From: JAYREN01 sp963663375
GTDB lineage: Bacteria > Acidobacteriota > Holophagae > Holophagales > Holophagaceae
DNA: 64,000 nucleotides
Assembly: GCA_963663375.1 (NCBI GenBank)
Contig: OY760195.1
Span: 1,178,001-1,242,000 of the forward strand
Reading direction: 5' to 3'
Part shown: positions 59,814 to 64,000 of the stretch, piece by piece
Layout of the letters: every line of letters begins with the position of its first letter
Position numbering within the stretch: position 1 is the stretch's first letter
Translations under genes and position numbers: made by a program
Notes under the pieces: model-generated
What the model saw: the letters and a program-made list of their open reading frames with translations, nothing else
The model's database searches: none
What the model was told of the DNA's origin: nothing

Positions 59814-61076
59814 TTATCGGCCAATAGGCAGGAAAATCTTGAGAAAGTGGCAGGTTCTTCCCAAGGCCCCCCGCAGGGCCTCCGGGAGCCTGGGCGGTTC
59901 CGCCGAGAAACCCGGTCGCAAGGCGGCCCCCCTGATTCCCTGTTCGAGGGCCTCCGGCAGCGCCTCTGGCCCCACCACCCGCAGGAGCCCGGCCGCCTGC
60001 AGGGGTTCCACTAGGTCCCGAAAATTGTCGAAGCCCGGCCCCACTAGCGTGGGCACCCCCCAACGCACGGGTTCCAGGGGATTGTGCCCCCCGTGCCAGG
60101 TCCAGCCGCCGCCCACCAATGCCACCGTGCCCTCCCGGTACGCCAGGGGCAACTCGCCCAAGGTGTCCAGGAGCAGCACATCCACCTGGCTCCAGGCCGT
60201 GGCCGCCTGGGGCCAGATACCCGAGGCGCAGTGGAAGCGCAGACCCGCCGCCGTGAAGATCGCCCCCACCTCCGGAAAGCGCTTGGGCTGCCGCGGCGCC
60301 AGGATCAGCCGCAGATCGGGCGCGAAGGTCCGGGCCCGACACCACAGCTCCAGAATCAAGGCCTCCTCCCCGGGCACGGTGTTGCCTGCCACCAGCACAG
60401 GAAACGGCGCCCAGGCCTCCCGCAGGCGCTCCCAGCCCTCGTGCAGGGGCCCGGGTGCTGGGAGGTCGGCCTTGAGATTGCCCCCCAGTTCCACCCTGGG
60501 CGCGCCCAGTTGGATAAAACGTTCGGCACTCTCGGCATCCCGGGCCGCCACCAGCGAAAGGCGCGAGGCCGCCCGCCGCAGCCAGGGGCCACCCTTGGTC
60601 AGGCTGCGCTCCGTCAGCCGTCCGTTCACGATAACGCAGGGAATCTCGCGAGCCGCCAGTTCCCGCAGGAGGTTCGGCCAGAGTTCCGTTTCCAGGGCGA
60701 TGAAGGCCGCGGGAGGATGGTGCAGGAAACCCCTGAGCCCCGCCGGATCATCCACCGGAAAGGCTCCCCCGCTCACCCGGCTCGAGGCCTGATCCCAGCC
60801 CGGCAGGCGCTTGGCCAGCAGTTCCACGCCCGCGGGCGTGCCGGTGGTGACATGCACCCGCAACCCCTGGTCCCGCAGCCAGCCGATGATGCCATCCGCC
60901 AGGATCAGCTCACCCACGCTCACGGCGTGGATCCAGATCCAGCCCAAGGGGAGATCCTCCGGCGGGGCCGCCTCCAGCCGCAGCCGCCAGCCCGCCGGGA
61001 GCCCCCGGCGCAGGGCTCTCGCCACCGCCCCCGCCAGGCTCACGGCTGTCACATAACTCAGATCGATCCAGTCCAT
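59814..61076 (-). CDS. waaA: 3-deoxy-D-manno-octulosonic acid (Kdo) transferase
   Basis: A 420-residue GT-B glycosyltransferase starting MDWIDLSYVTAVSLAGAVAR, a membrane-associating helix (ATG at 61076). The catalytic Glu is in IHAVSVGELILADGII near 59; ALETELWPNLLREL, NGRLTERSL, GNLKADLP and LVGGGWTWHGGHNPLEPVRW are family blocks. It adds Kdo to lipid A precursor at the inner membrane, which shows a Gram-negative envelope. It is divergent from the GTPase gene, the starts being 33 bases apart. Confidence 0.93.
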   Translation of the reverse strand: MDWIDLSYVTAVSLAGAVARALRRGLPAGWRLRLEAAPPEDLPLGWIWIHAVSVGELILADGIIGWLRDQGLRVHVTTGTPAGVELLAKRLPGWDQASSRVSGGAFPVDDPAGLRGFLHHPPAAFIALETELWPNLLRELAAREIPCVIVNGRLTERSLTKGGPWLRRAASRLSLVAARDAESAERFIQLGAPRVELGGNLKADLPAPGPLHEGWERLREAWAPFPVLVAGNTVPGEEALILELWCRARTFAPDLRLILAPRQPKRFPEVGAIFTAAGLRFHCASGIWPQAATAWSQVDVLLLDTLGELPLAYREGTVALVGGGWTWHGGHNPLEPVRWGVPTLVGPGFDNFRDLVEPLQAAGLLRVVGPEALPEALEQGIRGAALRPGFSAEPPRLPEALRGALGRTCHFLKIFLPIGR

Positions 61077-61109
61077 GCCTCCAGCGTCCCACAACGGCAT
61101 CATGTTGGG

Positions 61110-62126
61110 ATGGTCGAAGCGCACGCCCTCCCTCTGGAAATCCTCCTGGTCACCGGTCCCCTCGGCGCCGGCAAGACCACCGTGGTGAACCGCCTGCTCA
61201 AGGGGGAGATCGCCGCAGGGAGGCGGGTGGCGGTGCTCATCAACGAGTTCGGGGCCGTCAGCGTGGATGGCGCCCTGGTGGAAGCCGAGCGACCAGAACT
61301 GGCGGGCATCGCGAATCTGGTGAACGGCTGCGCCTGCTGCAGCCTGCGGGGCGAGGTGGTGGCGACCCTGGCCGCCTGGTGCGATCTGCCCGCGGAACAG
61401 CGCCCGGAACGGGTGGTGCTGGAGACCACCGGCCTCGCCGACCCCACGGATCTCATGGACCTGGGCAGCGAGGCTCAGCTGCAAGGCAGGCTCCGGTTGA
61501 GCGGTTGCCTGACGGTGGTTTCCGCCCTGACGCCCCTCCACCACCTCCAGCAGCGGGAGCTCCTCCAGCGCCAACTGGCCCTGGCCAACCTCGTCTACAT
61601 CAGCAAGGCCGATCTGGATCCCAGTCAGGCCATGGCCTGGGAAGGGGAGATCCGCGCGCGCTACCGCCACGGGGCCATCCACCCCACCCGCATGGGCGAG
61701 GCCCCGGTGGGTAGCCCAGATCCCTGGCTGGGGGATCCGCTACCCGGCCTGCAGCGCGGCCATTCCTTGCCTGCTCACGGTTTTGCCGATGCCCGGGTGC
61801 TGAGCCTGCCCCTGGATCACCCCGTGGATGCCGAGGGCATGGAACGTCTCTTCCTGCGCCCCCCCGCCACCGGCGAATTGTTGCGCGCCAAGGGCGTCGT
61901 CTCCTTCGAGGGCTGGCCCCTCCGCAGCGATGGCAGCGACCGCTGGGCCTTCCAACTCGCCGATAACCGCCTGGAGATCCTGCCCCTGCCCCTCCAGGCC
62001 GATGGCCAGCCCGTTCCCCGGGTGGCCGTAGTGATCGGGAGAGGCCTGGACCTAGCCGCCTGGCATCGGGCGCTGCGGGAACTGGAGTGCGCACCGTCTG
62101 GAGCGAGGCGGAAGATTCGGATTTGA
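61110..62126 (+). CDS. COG0523/CobW-family GTPase (G3E metallochaperone)
   Basis: A 338-residue protein from MVEAHALPLEILLVTGPLGA (ATG at 61110). Walker A GPLGAGKTT is near 16; NEFGAVSVDGALVE is switch I; the metal motif CACCSLRGEV (CxCC) is near 71; ETTGLADPTD is Walker B; SKADL is the G4 site. A C-terminal CobW_C domain follows. The family inserts or delivers zinc, cobalt or nickel using GTP. The end overlaps no gene but is close to an ECF sigma factor. Confidence 0.9.
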   Translation: MVEAHALPLEILLVTGPLGAGKTTVVNRLLKGEIAAGRRVAVLINEFGAVSVDGALVEAERPELAGIANLVNGCACCSLRGEVVATLAAWCDLPAEQRPERVVLETTGLADPTDLMDLGSEAQLQGRLRLSGCLTVVSALTPLHHLQQRELLQRQLALANLVYISKADLDPSQAMAWEGEIRARYRHGAIHPTRMGEAPVGSPDPWLGDPLPGLQRGHSLPAHGFADARVLSLPLDHPVDAEGMERLFLRPPATGELLRAKGVVSFEGWPLRSDGSDRWAFQLADNRLEILPLPLQADGQPVPRVAVVIGRGLDLAAWHRALRELECAPSGARRKIRI

Positions 62127-62194
62127 GCTCGGCTCACGACTTCTGCCCTGTAACCCAATCCGGGGTCCTCGGTAACCTTGGTCGAGGAGCCTCT

Positions 62195-62743
62195 GTGGAA
62201 ACCCTGGACGACACGACCCTGATGGCCCGGGTTCAGGCGGGTCGGGATACGGCCTGCCTGGCCCTCCTCTTCGATCGCCATCATCGACCACTCTACGGGT
62301 TTCTCTTCCGCCTCACCGGACAGAAAGCGCTGAGCGAGGATCTCGTCCAGGAAGTCTTTCTCCGGGTACTCCGCTATGCGGGGAGCTTCAAGTCCGGATC
62401 CTCCTTCCGACCCTGGCTCTATCGCATCGCCCGGAATGTGTTGGCGGATCACGGCACGCGCCACCGACTCGAAGTCCCTCTGGAATCCCACACGGACCTC
62501 CCAGCGCCCTCGGAATGTGCCCAGGCTCAGCTGGAGGCCACCCAGGATCAGCGGCGTCTGGCGACCGCCATGAAATGCCTGCCCAGAGAGAAACGGGAAC
62601 TGTTACTGCTCTCCCGGAAACCCGAATTCAGCTGCGCCGATCTGGCCTCCCTCTTCGGATGCAGTTCCGGAGCCGTGAAGGTGCGCGTGCACAGGGCCCT
62701 CCAGGAACTTCGAACCCATTTCTTCAACATGGAGGTGCGGTGA
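62195..62743 (+). CDS. ECF-type RNA polymerase sigma factor
   Basis: A 182-residue protein from a GTG at 62195 (GAGGAG 5 bases upstream). Sigma region 2 is at about 10-75 (LLFDRHHRPLYGFLFRLTGQ, DLVQEVFLRVLRYAGSF, FRPWLYRIARNVLADH). Region 4 is at about 120-175 (CLPREKRELLLLSRKPEFSC, LFGCSSGAVKVRVHRALQEL). It overlaps the anti-sigma gene by one base (TGATG), so the two are co-translated, and usually such a sigma factor activates its own operon. Confidence 0.92.
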   Translation: METLDDTTLMARVQAGRDTACLALLFDRHHRPLYGFLFRLTGQKALSEDLVQEVFLRVLRYAGSFKSGSSFRPWLYRIARNVLADHGTRHRLEVPLESHTDLPAPSECAQAQLEATQDQRRLATAMKCLPREKRELLLLSRKPEFSCADLASLFGCSSGAVKVRVHRALQELRTHFFNMEVR

Positions 62744-63447
62744 TGCGCTGTGAAGACCTGGAAACCCACTTCCTCGATGGCCTCAAGGCCCAGAATGAAA
62801 CCACGCTGCCCGCGGGCTTCGCCGAGCACCTGGCGGAGTGTCCTCGGTGCCGCGCACTCCTGGAACTCTGGCAGGGGTTGGATCGGCTTCCCCTGGAACC
62901 ACCCGACCCCGGCCTGGGCCAGCGTTTTCGGCAGCGGCTCGCCCAATTACAACCTCCGCCAAAACGGCAAAGCTGGTTCTTCCCCCTCGCCGCCGCAGCC
63001 CTGCTGCTGGCGGGAGTCGCTTTGGGCGCAGGCTATTCCCTGCGATTCCCGGAAGCAGGGCGAACCAGGGACTGTGCCGATCTGGGCCGAGGCTCAGCAT
63101 CCGAACGGCTGCAGGCCATCGCCATGGTCTCGCCCTCCCGAAATCCCGAGTGCAACCTCGCAGAGGCCCTGCTGGAAAGGGTCGCCCAGGATCCCAGCAC
63201 CGAGGTGCGACTCTCGGCGGTGGAGGCCCTGTATCTCTTTGGTTCCGAACCCGAACTGGCCCATCAACTGGAGACAAGCCTCCAGCGCCAGGAACGCCCT
63301 GCCGTCCAACTGGCCCTGGTGGATCTCCTGGCCGCCCTTCGGGAGCGGCGCGCCGCCGAGGCTCTGAGGCGTTTGGTGCAGGACGGCCACCTGGGGCCTG
63401 CCGTTCGGCGCCGAGCGCAGTCTCGCCTAGAGGAATTGCGGTCGTAA
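62743..63447 (+). CDS. Membrane anti-sigma factor with HEAT-like C-terminal domain
   Basis: A 234-residue protein coupled to the sigma gene. The N-terminal zinc-binding anti-sigma motif is CEDLETHFLDGL, then HLAECPRCRALLELW (HxxxCxxC, residues about 27-38). A membrane helix (FFPLAAAALLLAGVALGAGY) is near 76-98. The periplasmic part has three or four HEAT-like helical repeats (DPSTEVRLSAVEALYLFGSE, PAVQLALVDLLAALRERRAA). Signal-dependent release of the sigma factor is expected from family knowledge. Confidence 0.85.
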   Translation: MRCEDLETHFLDGLKAQNETTLPAGFAEHLAECPRCRALLELWQGLDRLPLEPPDPGLGQRFRQRLAQLQPPPKRQSWFFPLAAAALLLAGVALGAGYSLRFPEAGRTRDCADLGRGSASERLQAIAMVSPSRNPECNLAEALLERVAQDPSTEVRLSAVEALYLFGSEPELAHQLETSLQRQERPAVQLALVDLLAALRERRAAEALRRLVQDGHLGPAVRRRAQSRLEELRS

Positions 63448-63508
63448 CCCGACCGTGCCTGCCTGGTATTCCCTTCCGAACGATCCCTTCTGGATTTCGA
63501 GGCCCCCC

Positions 63509-64000
63509 ATGAAGCCCTTTCTGCGCCGCCTACTCATCGCCCTCGGGGCGCTTCTCGTCCTCCTAATCATGTTCCACCTGGTGGAGAACTGGCGGGGTCG
63601 ACACGCCTGGAAACAGTGGAAGCAGGCCAGGGAAGCCGCTGGTGACTTCAATCCCACCGCTCTGATTCCACCAGAAGTGCCCGACGCCGAGAATTTTGCC
63701 CGGGCGCCCCGGATCGCCGAGTTCATCGCCCCGGATCCGAAGATTCCAAGCCCCAGTTTGCCGATCCTGCCGGCCGCCCTTTCTGAAGCAGGCACCATGG
63801 GCGATTGGAAGATGGCTCGAACAGCGGATTTGGAGGGGCTCAAGAGCAAACTGAACGTCAAGGATCTGAAGGAAGTCCTGGCCCCCTGGGAGGGCGAACT
63901 GGCCGCCCTGAGTGAGGCCGCTCAGCGCCCCCATTGCCGCCTGCTGACCAGCTATGAAGACATGGATGCGATTCCAACGCTCTTGGGCCTTCGCTCCCGG
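63509..64000 (+). CDS. Putative inner-membrane protein, 3' end outside window
   Basis: Translating directly from the ATG at 63509 (GAGG 6 bases upstream) gives 164 open codons to the window edge. The N-terminus MKPFLRRLLIALGALLVLLI is a positive-inside membrane anchor, then ENWRGRHAWKQWKQAREAAG and a proline-rich stretch. The remainder is soluble and helical so far. No family is recognised. It is probably in one transcription unit with the sigma/anti-sigma pair, starting 62 bases after it. Confidence 0.75.
   Translation, partial: MKPFLRRLLIALGALLVLLIMFHLVENWRGRHAWKQWKQAREAAGDFNPTALIPPEVPDAENFARAPRIAEFIAPDPKIPSPSLPILPAALSEAGTMGDWKMARTADLEGLKSKLNVKDLKEVLAPWEGELAALSEAAQRPHCRLLTSYEDMDAIPTLLGLRSR

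Noticed and set aside
60084..61109. 5' extension of the COG0523 GTPase frame
   Set aside because: It lies opposite waaA and has no homology; the family homology starts right after the ATG at 61110.

Overview
The window is high-GC bacterial chromosome carrying two AT-rich foreign-looking patches (about 1-1110 and 28815-29605), plus an AT-rich stretch inside one ankyrin-repeat gene. Gene content suggests a Gram-negative, respiring or facultatively anaerobic bacterium. It has Kdo transferase and lipoproteins, futalosine-pathway menaquinone synthesis, a periplasmic c-type cytochrome, SUF-type Fe-S assembly, propeller-type sensor proteins and three M13 peptidases. My best guess is Acidobacteriota of the Holophaga/Geothrix type. 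That is an inference from content; no rRNA gene is present to confirm it.

Layout. 1-5.2 kb: an AT-rich lipoprotein gene cut by the window edge, an XRE regulator divergent from a Ser/Thr kinase with TPR-like tail, and an unknown membrane protein. 5.4-12.0 kb: three tandem secreted M13 metallopeptidases separated by large inverted-repeat elements. 12.2-17.1 kb: a CRP-type regulator preceded by a near-consensus CRP operator, a strong terminator, four 42-bp tandem repeats, a TM1266-like small regulator, a three-part redox fusion (hemerythrin-like + NfnA-like + NfnB/GltD-like) and a 75-residue diheme cytochrome c. 17.1-22.6 kb: mqnD, an ankyrin-repeat secreted protein and two TPR proteins.

22.7-28.8 kb: a complete SUF operon, sufBCDS-sufU-nfu, with three related short repeats at its junctions, one lying inside the sufS reading frame. 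28.8-30.1 kb: an AT-rich methyltransferase gene followed by a diverged second copy of the nfu 3' end. 30.1-39.5 kb: a secreted BNR-propeller/Ig protein, a propeller-GGDEF sensor, an extradiol-dioxygenase-family enzyme and an unknown secreted protein. 39.5-43.8 kb: RlhA-like U32 protein, HI0933-type flavoprotein, chorismate mutase and an FKBP isomerase. 43.8-48.6 kb: an ABC exporter whose permease is frameshifted, a propeller lipoprotein and a frameshifted PPK2.

48.8-58.8 kb: a small secreted protein, an M20 peptidase, a propeller histidine kinase, a hexapeptide acyltransferase, an SGNH-like lipoprotein, a CoA-transferase pair and rpsA. 58.8-64 kb: a receiver/RsbW-like ATPase protein, waaA, a COG0523 GTPase, an ECF sigma factor with its anti-sigma factor, and a membrane protein running off the end.

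Two coding sequences, one at each edge, were found by translating the sequence directly (complement of 1-916, and 63509-64000). I saw no tRNA, rRNA, CRISPR array, transposase or integrase.
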